Counted from the stretch's first letter, positions 1 to 8,208 are shown. The stretch: 64,000 nt of DNA from Psychrobacillus sp042945595 (GCF_042945595.1 NZ_CP168493.1:3534001-3598000), one strand, 5' to 3'. Numbers and translations are program-made. Notes: generated by a model not told the origin, from the letters alone.

Positions 1-511
1 CTAGCATTAAGGACCAATCTAGTGCAGAGTCGCCTCCACCCAATACGAGAACATTCGAATCTTTGAAGTGGTTAATATCTTTTACTTTGTAATGTAGGTT
101 TTTCCCATCGTAATCTGCTGCTCCCGGAACATTTAACTTACGAGGTTGGAAAGAACCAATTCCCGAAGTAAGTAAAATTGTTTTGGAATAATGAACTGTT
201 TTATCTGTTGTTAAAGCAAAGCAATCGGGAAGTCTTTCGAGTGTACTTGCCGTTTCTTCTAAACAAATTGTCGGATTACTATATGCAGCTTGCTCTTCCA
301 AATTAGCTACTAAATCTCTAGCTAGTATCTTCGGAAGACCGCCAATGTCATATATATATTTATCTGGATATAGCTCCATTAACTGACCACCAAGCTGTGG
401 TAGACTATCAATTATTTTCACTTTTAAATCACGTAGACCTGCATAAAAAGAAGCAAATAATCCAGTTGGACCACCGCCTATTATAATTACATCGTATAAT
501 TCCTTATCCAT
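1..511 (-). CDS. ycgT: Ferredoxin/flavodoxin-NADP reductase (YcgT/YumC type), 3' part cut by window edge
   Basis: A flavoprotein that moves electrons between NADPH and ferredoxin or flavodoxin. About 170 N-terminal residues are visible and no stop codon occurs before the window edge. The FAD-binding motif GGGPTG lies near residue 12, and the second nucleotide-binding motif GGGDSALDW starts near residue 156. The protein lacks the CxxC pair of true thioredoxin reductases in the visible part. ATG at 511 is preceded by a GAGGTG-type ribosome site. B. subtilis has two such paralogues; ycgT is the Fur-regulated one. The Fur-like box just upstream makes ycgT the better guess over yumC, but the family call is firmer than the symbol. 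Confidence 0.85.
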   Translation of the reverse strand, partial: MDKELYDVIIIGGGPTGLFASFYAGLRDLKVKIIDSLPQLGGQLMELYPDKYIYDIGGLPKILARDLVANLEEQAAYSNPTICLEETASTLERLPDCFALTTDKTVHYSKTILLTSGIGSFQPRKLNVPGAADYDGKNLHYKVKDINHFKDSNVLVLGGGDSALDWSLML

Positions 512-537
512 ACTGCCTTTCACCTCACTGCTTTTTC

Positions 538-592
538 GAGAATGAAAAGGATTCTCATTCATAGTTTACCACAAATTTTTTCGATCTCACAA
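538..592 (-). promoter_or_regulatory. Promoter with overlapping Fur-like box for the ycgT-like gene
   Basis: On the minus strand TTGTGA (587-592) and TAAACT (563-568) are 18 bp apart and form a plausible sigma-A promoter. Immediately downstream TGAAAAG-G-ATTCTCA (543-557) matches the 7-1-7 Bacillus Fur consensus TGATAAT-N-ATTATCA at 11 of 14 defined positions. The six-base arms GAGAAT/ATTCTC (538-543, 551-556) are a perfect inverted repeat. The placement fits iron-dependent repression. Confidence 0.6.
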
Positions 593-976
593 AAATCGGT
601 TTCGGATTTCTGGCGAAGGAATCATACAACTATCTTTTTTTCCAAACCATTTATAACGATTTTTAGCGAAAATTTTATACAGAACTTCTCGTAATGTCTT
701 GGGGATAACTTTAAAAATGTAAAAGACCTTCCACATTCCTTTTAAATGCTTACAAATAAAAAGTGCGGCATCGGAGGAATCATATACTGTATCATTTTCA
801 ATTACTATTACGCCATCCAATTTTTCACTTATATGGTGTTTCTTTTTGAGTTCTTTTCCAACGTCACTTTGCAACGCAGCAAATTGAAAATACCCTTTTG
901 GATCTCTTGCAATGATAAATTGAACACTTGCATCGCAAAAGTTGCATTCCCCGTCGAACAAAATAATAGCAGTCAT
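587..976 (-). CDS. DCC-family (DUF393) thiol-disulfide oxidoreductase-like protein
   Basis: A 129-residue protein of the DUF393 family (YuxK-like). The family motif is at the very N-terminus: FDGECNFC, with the CxxC-like DxxCxxC arrangement near residues 7-12. The thioredoxin-like role is inferred from the family and the substrate is unknown. The open frame continues upstream to 1054, but ATG at 976 has a GGGGGA ribosome site and puts the motif at its usual distance from the start, so the shorter form is chosen. Its stop codon overlaps the promoter of the following reductase gene. Confidence 0.8.
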   Translation of the reverse strand: MTAIILFDGECNFCDASVQFIIARDPKGYFQFAALQSDVGKELKKKHHISEKLDGVIVIENDTVYDSSDAALFICKHLKGMWKVFYIFKVIPKTLREVLYKIFAKNRYKWFGKKDSCMIPSPEIRNRFL

Positions 977-1059
977 ATAATATCCCCCTTTTCCACAGTT
1001 TAACAGTTGCCGTTGAAAAAGAATATGTCCCAATACAAACTTGTAATGGGTCATTCTAG

Positions 1060-1545
1060 TTATTGCTTATCGGAAGGTGTATCGGAAGAACCGACTTCTT
1101 CTAAAATTTCAAAACTGTTTTCATAATCGCGAATTCTAGGATCTTCATTTTCCACTGGTTGATCAGTCGTGGAATTTAGAAGAGATTCTTCAACCGGCCG
1201 AATCTCCTCATTGATCTCTTGCTGTGCATGCTCCACACAAGTCGTTGTAGATGGAATAGCTTCTAGTCTTTCCAGTGGGATTTCCTTAGAACATTCGGTA
1301 CATATACCGTATATTCCCTTCTCCATTGCCGATAGTGCTTCCTTTATATCTTCTATTTCATCTTCGTAGTGTTTTCGTAACGCTAGTCGTGTATGTTTAT
1401 CAGTTAGGTCCGTCGCATTATCTGCCGGATGATTATCGTAATTGGATAACTCTGTTGTTTCAAACTCCTCATCATTCTCTATACTATGTTCCAATTCATC
1501 TAAACGTTTTAATAAGGTATTTTTTAATTTGTCGTATTTCGCCAT
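1060..1545 (-). CDS. yteA: TraR/DksA-type zinc finger protein, YteA-like
   Basis: A 161-residue acidic protein with an N-terminal helical coiled-coil region and a zinc finger near residues 102-126 (C-x2-C-x17-C-x2-H: CTECSKEIP then CVEHAQ). This resembles the Bacillus YteA/YocK group, which is related to DksA. DksA-family proteins bind the RNA polymerase secondary channel; whether this Gram-positive group does so is not settled. A strong GAGGAGGAG ribosome site precedes ATG 1545. It is monocistronic, with flanking gaps of 83 and 37 bp. Confidence 0.75.
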   Translation of the reverse strand: MAKYDKLKNTLLKRLDELEHSIENDEEFETTELSNYDNHPADNATDLTDKHTRLALRKHYEDEIEDIKEALSAMEKGIYGICTECSKEIPLERLEAIPSTTTCVEHAQQEINEEIRPVEESLLNSTTDQPVENEDPRIRDYENSFEILEEVGSSDTPSDKQ

Positions 1546-1582
1546 TTGAACTCCTCCTCGTTATTTAAAGGATTCCCATATA

Positions 1583-2041
1583 TCAGCGAAATAAAACTAT
1601 TTGTACATCTCGATTTAGTAATAACAAATATTGGTATAGCTGTGAACGGTGATGCACTAAGTGATTCATGATTTGAAAAAACCATTCTGCTATACTGTAT
1701 TCACTTCCCCAATATGTTTTGAACTGTCGTTCTAATTCTTCTTTAGAAAGTTCTTTATAGTGTAAAATAAGTTCCTGCATTCCATCTAAAAAATGTACGA
1801 TGATATTCTCTATCGTTTCCGGCATATGCGTTTGATAATACTCCGTCATTTGTTGTTTCGAATATTCTTTTTGAATATGCAAATCTGCTCCTGGTATTTG
1901 GGAAAGATGTACACAAATCTCCCATACACTCATTTTGTTTGCAATTGGACGTTTATGTAAAAGGTATTCATCTACTTGTTGAAGCAATTCTACAATTGTA
2001 TCTGAAACGAATTGAAATTGCTTTAGTGCATCATTGATCAT
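1583..2041 (-). CDS. DinB-superfamily protein
   Basis: A 152-residue four-helix-bundle protein of the DinB/YfiT type. These are metal-binding proteins, some of which are thiol transferases, but the substrate is unknown here. The histidines expected for the metal site are at the ends of helices: WEICVHLSQ near residue 45 and NHLVHHRSQ near residue 128. Its ATG overlaps the end of the small upstream ORF by 11 bp, which suggests translational coupling. Confidence 0.7.
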   Translation of the reverse strand: MINDALKQFQFVSDTIVELLQQVDEYLLHKRPIANKMSVWEICVHLSQIPGADLHIQKEYSKQQMTEYYQTHMPETIENIIVHFLDGMQELILHYKELSKEELERQFKTYWGSEYSIAEWFFQIMNHLVHHRSQLYQYLLLLNRDVQIVLFR

Positions 2042-2222
2042 TTGTACGCTCTTTTCCTACTTCCGTATGCGCAAATTTCCTTACCATCTTCTTAATGTTT
2101 TCTACTTTTCGAAATCGAAGTGCTGACCAGTCCTCATCGATTGCAATGTTTCGTACAGGTTCGAATCCTTCATTTGCAAGTATTTCAGTCAAATTTATTC
2201 CTCTTTTCATTTTTCCATTCAT
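2031..2222 (-). CDS. Small conserved-looking hypothetical protein
   Basis: A 63-residue basic protein that I do not recognise. It overlaps the DinB gene by 11 bp in the same direction, and AAGGT lies 6-7 nt before ATG 2222, so it looks like a genuine first gene of a two-gene unit. No membrane segment or cysteine motif is present. The alternative is a fortuitous frame; the coupling and ribosome site argue for expression. Confidence 0.45.
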   Translation of the reverse strand: MNGKMKRGINLTEILANEGFEPVRNIAIDEDWSALRFRKVENIKKMVRKFAHTEVGKERTNDQ

Positions 2223-2313
2223 ATTACCTTATTTTATTGCCAACATACAATAATACTTTCATTACATTATTTCCGCCAATTAAAGTATTATTAATAGAAA
2301 GGAGTGTTTGTTA

Positions 2314-2940
2314 ATGGGTATTCATAAGTTTTTTATGAGCATGAACGATTTAGAAAGAATTATACGATGTCCCGGACGTTTTAAATTTGAGGAGCATAAT
2401 GTAGCTGCTCATTCTTGGAAGGTTTCGCAATATGCGATGTTTTTTGCTACAATCGAAGAGAACAATGGTGCAACTATTAACTGGAAGTCGCTTTACGAAA
2501 AAACGATTAACCATGACTTTGCAGAAATATTCATCGGTGACATTAAAACACCCGTGAAACATGCTTCTCCTGAACTGAAACAAATGCTTTCTCATGTGGA
2601 AGAAAAAATGATGGAAAAATTTATCTTAGACGAAATTCCCACTGAGTTCCAACCAATCTTTTTTGATCGAATGAAAGAAGGAAAAGACGAAACAATTGAA
2701 GGTAGATTATTAGAACTTGCTGATAAGCTAGATCAAGTATACGAAGCTTTTGCAGAACTACAACGAGGCAACACGGATATAGAATTTTTGAAAATGTACG
2801 AAAATGCACTAAAGAAAATTTTGCATATTCCACTAAAAAAAAGCATTTCTTATTTTAAAGAGGTTATGCTTCAAGATATAATAGCAGAAGAATCTGTAAT
2901 AGATGTAAAGTCAATCACGCTAAAAATTCTTGAAAATTAA
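2314..2940 (+). CDS. HD-domain phosphohydrolase, YfbR-like
   Basis: A 208-residue HD-superfamily protein. Metal-binding motifs are visible: H in NVAAHSW near residue 32 and the paired HD in NHDFAEIFIGDI near residue 68. YfbR relatives are 5'-deoxynucleotidases, which makes nucleotide dephosphorylation likely but not shown. An upstream TTG (2308) is too close to the ribosome site AAAGGAG (2298-2304); ATG 2314 has ideal 9-nt spacing and is preferred. The gene stands alone and is convergent with nothing. Confidence 0.7.
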   Translation: MGIHKFFMSMNDLERIIRCPGRFKFEEHNVAAHSWKVSQYAMFFATIEENNGATINWKSLYEKTINHDFAEIFIGDIKTPVKHASPELKQMLSHVEEKMMEKFILDEIPTEFQPIFFDRMKEGKDETIEGRLLELADKLDQVYEAFAELQRGNTDIEFLKMYENALKKILHIPLKKSISYFKEVMLQDIIAEESVIDVKSITLKILEN

Positions 2941-2957
2941 AAATTTATACACTAAAA

Positions 2958-2976
2958 ATACAATATATTGTATAAT
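2958..2976 (+). promoter_or_regulatory. 16-bp perfect palindrome overlapping the gntR -10 box
   Basis: ATACAATATATTGTAT (2958-2973) is a perfect palindrome whose right edge overlaps TATAAT (2971-2976). It sits about 40 bp before the FCD-family regulator start, the usual position of an autoregulatory operator. Its core AATATATTG recurs near brnQ and an aminotransferase gene (see findings). Confidence 0.5.
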
Positions 2977-3015
2977 ACTATTAAACTATTAAGATAATTG
3001 AGGGAGGGTATACAT

Positions 3016-3660
3016 ATGCCTATACCAGTGAATCATACAAAACCAGTTCGAACTACTGCAAAACTCCATGCTTTCAATCAGTTGCAACAGTGGATAATCG
3101 ACGGTACTCTTCAACCGGAAGAAAAACTAAATGATATAGAGCTTGCACAGGCTTTAGGTGTGAGCAGAACACCAATTCGTGAGTCTTTGCAGCTTCTAGA
3201 ATCGCAAGGCTTTGTAACCATGCAACCTGGAAGAGCTACACAGGTGACAGCTGTAGAAACGCAAGATATTAATAATCTTCTACCACCATTAGCAATATTG
3301 CAAGCGCTTGCAGCAGAGCTCTCTATTCAAAATATGGATGATGCTACACTTGAATTGTTGGAAGAAAAAAACAAAGAATTTGCCGATGCACTATATGCGG
3401 AGGAATTTACTACTGCATTAAAGGTGGATGAAGAATTCCATCAAATTATTGTAGACAGTGCCAATAATCCATACATACTTTCTATGATAGAGATGCTTCA
3501 AGCACATGTTCGAAGATTATTCTATTATGAAAAGATTGTTTTAAGAGAACACTCCATCAAGCAGCATGCAGAAATTATTCATCTATTAAGAGAAAAGGAT
3601 TCTCAAAAAGTAGCAGAAACAATGCGAGCAAATTGGATCTATACAATTGAAGAGTTTTAA
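3016..3660 (+). CDS. GntR-family (FadR/FCD subfamily) transcriptional regulator
   Basis: A 214-residue regulator. An N-terminal winged helix (about residues 10-75, with GVSRTPIRESL as the recognition helix) is followed by an all-helical FCD ligand-binding domain (about 85-205). FCD proteins usually sense small carboxylic acids through a metal bound by histidines, and HQII, HVRR and KQHAEII here fit that pattern. ATG 3016 follows AGGGAGG at 8 nt; a TTG at 2998 lies before the ribosome site and is rejected. The convergent neighbour brnQ carries a related motif in its upstream region, so branched-chain amino acid or keto acid control is possible but unproven. Confidence 0.85.
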   Translation: MPIPVNHTKPVRTTAKLHAFNQLQQWIIDGTLQPEEKLNDIELAQALGVSRTPIRESLQLLESQGFVTMQPGRATQVTAVETQDINNLLPPLAILQALAAELSIQNMDDATLELLEEKNKEFADALYAEEFTTALKVDEEFHQIIVDSANNPYILSMIEMLQAHVRRLFYYEKIVLREHSIKQHAEIIHLLREKDSQKVAETMRANWIYTIEEF

Positions 3661-3667
3661 TAGAAAC

Positions 3668-3700
3668 AAGCCCTTGATGATTAATCAAGGGCTTCCTTTT
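3668..3700. terminator. Intrinsic terminator between gntR and brnQ
   Basis: AAGCCCTTGAT (3668-3678) pairs perfectly with ATCAAGGGCTT (3684-3694) around a 5-nt loop, followed by CCTTTTTG. It ends gntR and may also serve the convergent brnQ. Confidence 0.85.
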
Positions 3701-3724
3701 TGTTAATAGATCTGTTTAAAAGTT

Positions 3725-5065
3725 TTATCTTTTTTGCATTCTTCCAATAACACCTGTTATTAGGGTTACAACTAAGAATGGTATTAACCATCCTAGACCA
3801 GCACCGTAAAATGGCAAATAGTTTTCATAAAATGACACAATCGGATTCATCCATCCGAAATAGTCGATTTCTAGAGAACCACATAAAGCTTTCAAACCAT
3901 CAATTACACTAATTAAAAATGTGACGAACATAACACTTATATATACAAGCCGTGCATGTTTAAATAGCGGTGAAAGAAATGTTAACAAGATTAGTACAAT
4001 GGATAATGGATAAAGCAACATCAATACGGGAATAGAATACGTAATGATATTTGATAATCCAAAATTCGCAATAACACAAGTAAAAACACTAAAAATAATA
4101 ACAAATGATTTATAGCTAATTTTTGGCATTAACGTATGAAAGTACTCTCCACAAGCAGTCGTCAAACCAATACTAGTCGTCAAACAAGCTAAGAAAATTA
4201 TGACCGATAAAAGAATGGCTCCAAATGATCCAAAATAATGCTCGGACGCGCTACTCAAAACTGGACCTCCGTTAGCAAAGATACCAAAAAGTTCTGTACT
4301 CGTTGCTCCTAAATAACCAATACCTGCATAAATAACACCTAAAAAGAAGATGGCAATCCCACCAGACTTCGCAGTAGCTACAATTATTCCTTTTGTCGAT
4401 GTGATTCCCATCGAACGAACAGCAGTGATAACAATAATACCGAATACTAACGAAGCTAAAGCATCCATCGTATTGTAACCTTCAGTAAAACCAGTCATAA
4501 ATGCATTGTCTACATAACTTCCATGAGGTGCTTCAAAACCGCCCATTGGTTTAATGAAAACAAATAGTAATAAAATGAATAACCCAATAATTATTCCAGG
4601 AGATAAGTACTTCCCTACATTATCCACAATTTTAGATGGATTAAGTGAAAATAAAAGCGTAACTCCAAAGAATATAATCGTAAATATTAATAACCCAATC
4701 TTTGCATGATCGACATTCATAAATGGTAGGATACCAACTTCAAAAGAAACCGCTCCTGTTCGTGGTAATGCAAAAAACGGTCCAATTGTTAAGTATAATA
4801 TAGTTGTAAAAATTACGCCGAATAGTGGATGTACTCTACTAGATAAATCTTGCAAATTTTTACTTCCTGAAAAGCCCATTGCGAGTGTACCTAAGAAAGG
4901 TAGTCCTATTCCAGTTATCAAAAATCCAATCACCGCTGGCCATACATTTGTACCAGCATTCTGCCCTAAACTTGCAGGAAAAATGAGGTTCCCTGCTCCG
5001 AAAAATAATGCAAATAACATCACTCCAATTACAAGATAATTGGTAAATGATAATTTTTTGTTCAT
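3725..5065 (-). CDS. brnQ: Branched-chain amino acid:cation symporter BrnQ (LIVCS family)
   Basis: A 446-residue integral membrane protein with about 12 predicted hydrophobic helices, the normal length for BrnQ. It takes up leucine, isoleucine and valine with Na+ or H+. The conserved first-helix region FALFFGAGNLIFP (near residues 18-30) and GPFFALPRTGAV (near 94-105) are diagnostic. AGGAGG precedes ATG 5065 by about 8 nt. It is monocistronic and convergent with the gntR gene. Two identical 16-bp direct repeats lie 97-154 bp upstream of the start. Confidence 0.93.
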   Translation of the reverse strand: MNKKLSFTNYLVIGVMLFALFFGAGNLIFPASLGQNAGTNVWPAVIGFLITGIGLPFLGTLAMGFSGSKNLQDLSSRVHPLFGVIFTTILYLTIGPFFALPRTGAVSFEVGILPFMNVDHAKIGLLIFTIIFFGVTLLFSLNPSKIVDNVGKYLSPGIIIGLFILLLFVFIKPMGGFEAPHGSYVDNAFMTGFTEGYNTMDALASLVFGIIVITAVRSMGITSTKGIIVATAKSGGIAIFFLGVIYAGIGYLGATSTELFGIFANGGPVLSSASEHYFGSFGAILLSVIIFLACLTTSIGLTTACGEYFHTLMPKISYKSFVIIFSVFTCVIANFGLSNIITYSIPVLMLLYPLSIVLILLTFLSPLFKHARLVYISVMFVTFLISVIDGLKALCGSLEIDYFGWMNPIVSFYENYLPFYGAGLGWLIPFLVVTLITGVIGRMQKR

Positions 5066-5161
5066 TTAATTTGCCTCCTGTAATGATAAATAATCATTTC
5101 TATTTCGCTATGTTTTCTCTTAGATGAATGCAATTCAAATGATTTCTATCATTTCTTCAGC

Positions 5162-5219
5162 ATGCAATATATCAGAACTGATGATACTATGTATAGTTGC
5201 AGAATGCAATATATCAGAA
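5162..5219. repeat. Pair of 16-bp direct repeats, 42 bp apart, upstream of brnQ
   Basis: ATGCAATATATCAGAA occurs at 5162-5177 and again at 5204-5219. The 42-bp period equals four DNA turns, so a regulator would bind both on the same face. The brnQ sense strand reads TTCTGATATATTGCAT. A related sequence lies upstream of the aminotransferase gene at 59.4 kb. Confidence 0.6.
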
Positions 5220-5251
5220 TGAGTTTATAGAATATTGATGTTATTGCATTA

Positions 5252-6466
5252 TTAATTATTAGCTGTAATTTTCTGATCTTTAGGTAATGCGATTGCTACA
5301 AGTCCAATAAGTGGAAGTGTGGAAACAACAATCATTGTCGTATAAACTCCTACATGATCCATCAAAATACCAATAACGACTGCTCCTATCGCTCCCATTC
5401 CAAATGCAAGTCCAACCGTTAAACCTGCCATCGTGCCAATTTTACTTGGTACAAGCTCTTGTGCGTAAACGACGGTCACTGAAAAACTGAGCATGAGGAA
5501 GAAACCAATAACTATTAGTAATAACACCACTGCCCAAATCGGAACATATGGCAATATTAAACACAAAGGAATCGGCACTGCCATAGATAGTAAAATAACA
5601 TTTCTTCTACCTAGACGATCCGCCATTGGCCCACCAAAGAAAGTGCCAACTGCTCCCAAAGCTAGAAAGATGAAAATTAATAATTGCCCTTCTTTGATTG
5701 TTAAACTGTAGTTTTTCATCAAGTGAAAAATATAAAAGTTAGTCATATTCGTTACGTAGAATGATCTTGCGAAAACAATAATCATTAGAAGTGATAAAGC
5801 AATTCCTATCTGTTTTTTAGACAGTGCTGGCAATGAGGAAAGAATCGCTTTTTTCCTTTTTGAAAACTTTTCTTCCTCCAATTGCTTCTTATACCATTTT
5901 GAGATCTTAGATAATAAAAATATTCCAGCAGCCGCTACAATTAAAAAAAGTGCTGCACCTTTTTGACCTAATGGCACTAAAATAAAGGCACTGATAAGAG
6001 GTGCTAATGCTTGTCCAGAATTTCCACCTACTTGGTAAATAGACTGTGAAAGTCCTCTTTTAGAACCTGCCGCCATATAGGAAACTCGAGAGCCTTCGGG
6101 ATGAAATACCGCTGAGCCAAGTCCAAGGAATATTACGGATACTAGAATCACCCAGTACTGAGGGGCAAAAGCGAGTCCAGCCATACCGAAAAAAGAACTA
6201 ATCATTCCAAGTGGGAGTGCGTATGGCATCGGTTTTTTATCACTAATAAATCCAACAACTGGTTGTAGAACAGATGCAACAATATTTAACATAAAAGATA
6301 TTAATCCTAATTGGGTGAATGTTAAACCTATCTCTTTTTCCAAAACAGGAAACATTGCAGGAATCACAGATTGCAATGAGTCATTAAATAAATGGCAGAC
6401 GCTAATAGCAAACATGATTGGATAAACAGGATTACTGATTTTATGCGAAGCATTTGATGTAGACAT
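5252..6466 (-). CDS. MFS efflux transporter, Fsr (fosmidomycin resistance) type
   Basis: A 404-residue 12-helix major facilitator protein closely resembling Fsr-type exporters. Diagnostic segments are HLFNDSLQSVIPAMFP near residue 24, GFISDKKPMPYALP (loop 2-3), and GSAVFHPEGSRVSY near residue 118. ADRLGRRN (loop 8-9) is the second MFS signature. The family exports fosmidomycin and other compounds, but the natural substrate is unknown. Spacing to the weak GTGAAG ribosome site before ATG 6466 is acceptable. The long gap to brnQ suggests separate transcription. Confidence 0.85.
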   Translation of the reverse strand: MSTSNASHKISNPVYPIMFAISVCHLFNDSLQSVIPAMFPVLEKEIGLTFTQLGLISFMLNIVASVLQPVVGFISDKKPMPYALPLGMISSFFGMAGLAFAPQYWVILVSVIFLGLGSAVFHPEGSRVSYMAAGSKRGLSQSIYQVGGNSGQALAPLISAFILVPLGQKGAALFLIVAAAGIFLLSKISKWYKKQLEEEKFSKRKKAILSSLPALSKKQIGIALSLLMIIVFARSFYVTNMTNFYIFHLMKNYSLTIKEGQLLIFIFLALGAVGTFFGGPMADRLGRRNVILLSMAVPIPLCLILPYVPIWAVVLLLIVIGFFLMLSFSVTVVYAQELVPSKIGTMAGLTVGLAFGMGAIGAVVIGILMDHVGVYTTMIVVSTLPLIGLVAIALPKDQKITANN

Positions 6467-6618
6467 ATTTTTTCTTCACGCTCTTTCACTTGTTGAATTT
6501 TGTTAATGGATTCATTATAACGCAAAAGTCAATTCTAACTCGGAAGAAAAAAGGATAGTTCGAACTCTTTTGGAAAGACTATATTGGAGAACTTTAATAT
6601 ACAAAGGAGTTTAGATAA

Positions 6619-7326
6619 ATGAAAAATTTATTTGATATTCACTTTTGGGAAATGATTATACGAACGACAGTTTCTTTTGCAACTCTCCTTTTACTTGCTA
6701 GGATATTAGGAAAAAAACAACTTAGCCAACTTACATTTTTCCATTATATTACGGGCATTACGATTGGTTCAATTGCTTCCGAAATTGCAGCCCAAAAGGA
6801 AACTCCTTTTATCGACGGTTATATTGCCCTTATCTGGTGGGCAATTCTTACATTAGTCATGAGTTATATTACGTTAAAATCGACAAAAGCACGTACACTA
6901 GTTGACGATAACCCTACGATTGTTATTAAAGATGGAGAAATTTCCATTAAGTCCATAAAAAAAGCTCGTTTACATATGGATGATGTATTAATGATGCTTA
7001 GAGAACAATCTATTTTCTCCATTCAAGACGTTCATTATGCAGTACTCGAAACGAATGGAAAGTTAAGTGTCTTTAAAAAAGTTGCGCAACAAGAAGCAAC
7101 CAAACTAGATGTAAAAGCGGATGTATCAGCGCCAACCTATATGCCTTCTGAAATCATTTCAGATGGCGTACTCGTTTACAAAAACTTGGAGGAATTGGAT
7201 CTAACTGAAGAGTGGGTGATGAAGAAGCTTCGTAAACAAGGCGTTGATTCAGTAGAAGAGGTTTATTATGCTCAGCTTCAAACAAACGGTTCCCTATATG
7301 TTAGCTTACGGAAAAACGGGATATAA
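6619..7326 (+). CDS. DUF421 (YetF/YrbG-like) membrane protein
   Basis: A 235-residue protein with three N-terminal membrane helices (about residues 10-90) and a cytoplasmic YetF-like C-terminal domain (about 95-225). The family hallmark RILGKKQLSQLTFFHYI is near residues 29-45. Members are common in spore formers and several are linked to spore germination or membrane functions; the biochemical role is unknown. AAAGGAG precedes ATG 6619 by 8 nt. It is divergent from the Fsr gene. Confidence 0.85.
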   Translation: MKNLFDIHFWEMIIRTTVSFATLLLLARILGKKQLSQLTFFHYITGITIGSIASEIAAQKETPFIDGYIALIWWAILTLVMSYITLKSTKARTLVDDNPTIVIKDGEISIKSIKKARLHMDDVLMMLREQSIFSIQDVHYAVLETNGKLSVFKKVAQQEATKLDVKADVSAPTYMPSEIISDGVLVYKNLEELDLTEEWVMKKLRKQGVDSVEEVYYAQLQTNGSLYVSLRKNGI

Positions 7327-7329
7327 GAA

Positions 7330-7378
7330 AAGTGCACGCTTACTTAAGTGCATTATGTCTTCTCTATTTCCCAAGTGC
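7330..7378 (+). repeat. Truncated 5' copy of the structured repeat
   Basis: This resembles the first ~50 nt of the full repeat at 7527: TTAAGTGCA, then TTGTCTTCTCTATTTC and AGTGCT in the same order and spacing, with several substitutions. No matching 3' half follows within the next 150 nt, so it looks like a decayed or partial copy. Confidence 0.45.
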
Positions 7379-7526
7379 TATTTATCCGAAAGCGAGACCA
7401 ATTTTAATTCGCCCGAGACTAATTGGAAGGCACTGTAAAATAGCGTGTGGAATGACGCTATAAATTAAGCTACCTCAATAAATGCCGGATTTCTAGCAAC
7501 CCATTTCATAAACATTTTCTTTAAAA

Positions 7527-7797
7527 AAGCGCAAGCGCCCTTTAAGTGCACCTTGTCTTCTCTATTTCTAGAGTGCTTTGTACGAAACATTTGCTACACT
7601 ATTACCGCAGGAATTTTTGTGGATGGAGAAGTGACTGCGTCACTTCTCCATCCACTTTTTTTGAATAATCTTGTGGCGGATGTTTGTCCGTCGCCTTCTT
7701 GAAATTTGTAGAGACAAGGTGCGTAAGGTTTGGTTAATGAGAGATTAGATACTTTCCTATTCTTTTAAAAGCGGACGAAGATGCAATTTCGTCCGCT
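7527..7797 (+). repeat. Structured intergenic repeat, copy 1 (candidate structured RNA)
   Basis: About 270 nt of non-coding sequence related to 58957-59207. A long-range stem joins GCACCTTGTC (7548-7557) to GACAAGGTGC (7713-7722). A central hairpin spans 7619-7655 (16-bp perfect stem, CTGCG loop) followed by seven T. A third stem (GGCGGA/TCCGTC, about 7675-7692) and a 3' hairpin GCGGACGAA/TTCGTCCGC (7771-7796) complete it. The strand is arbitrary. The central hairpin plus T-tract could also terminate transcription. No convincing ORF is present. Confidence 0.65.
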
Positions 7798-8010
7798 CAG
7801 CGCTTCTTTATCAATGAATACTACCTATTTTTTTCAGACCCACCAATTCTAATGATCTACCCGCTGATTCATGTATACTGTGTACGATAAAAGTAAAAAC
7901 ATATAGGAAATCCTGCTTAAGGAAGACACCATTAAAATCACTTCAAGTCTTTGTGAATACTGGATTTCTAGTATATAAGTTTCATATACTTTCTTATTAG
8001 GAACTACTCA

Positions 8011-8208
8011 CTTAATGGATTGTAGTGAAAGGTGGCGACTCCAGACGGAGGCCAACAGGATGTTGGTCACGAAGGCGTTGCCACACGATGTGGCGCTCTT
8101 AGCCTTCGTTCCTCGGAGACAGGTGTGCCATCGCAAACGACGCGAATGCGGCGGTGATGGCTCATCTCTCACCCCGCGGAACGCGTCCACCTGAAACGGA
8201 AATCCGCG
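8011..8208. repeat. GC-rich hairpin-dense intergenic element
   Basis: About 200 nt with markedly higher GC than its surroundings. A nested hairpin has outer arms ACGAAGGC (8069-8076) and GCCTTCGT (8102-8109), inside which GCCAC (8080-8084) pairs with GTGGC (8090-8094). A second hairpin pairs GCCATC (8127-8132) with GATGGC (8156-8161). CATATACTTTCTTAT is repeated on both sides (7983-7997, 8263-8277). It resembles multi-copy intergenic repeats I recall from Bacillaceae, which is a recollection and not a search result. The 60-codon frame inside it is not credible. Confidence 0.5.

Noticed and set aside
587..1054. Longer start for the DUF393 protein
   Set aside because: The extra 26 residues have no family counterpart, and ATG 976 has the better ribosome site.
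8008..8190. 60-codon frame on the minus strand in the GC-rich element
   Set aside because: It lies inside paired hairpin arms, has no ribosome site, and its composition follows the repeat. Judged non-coding.
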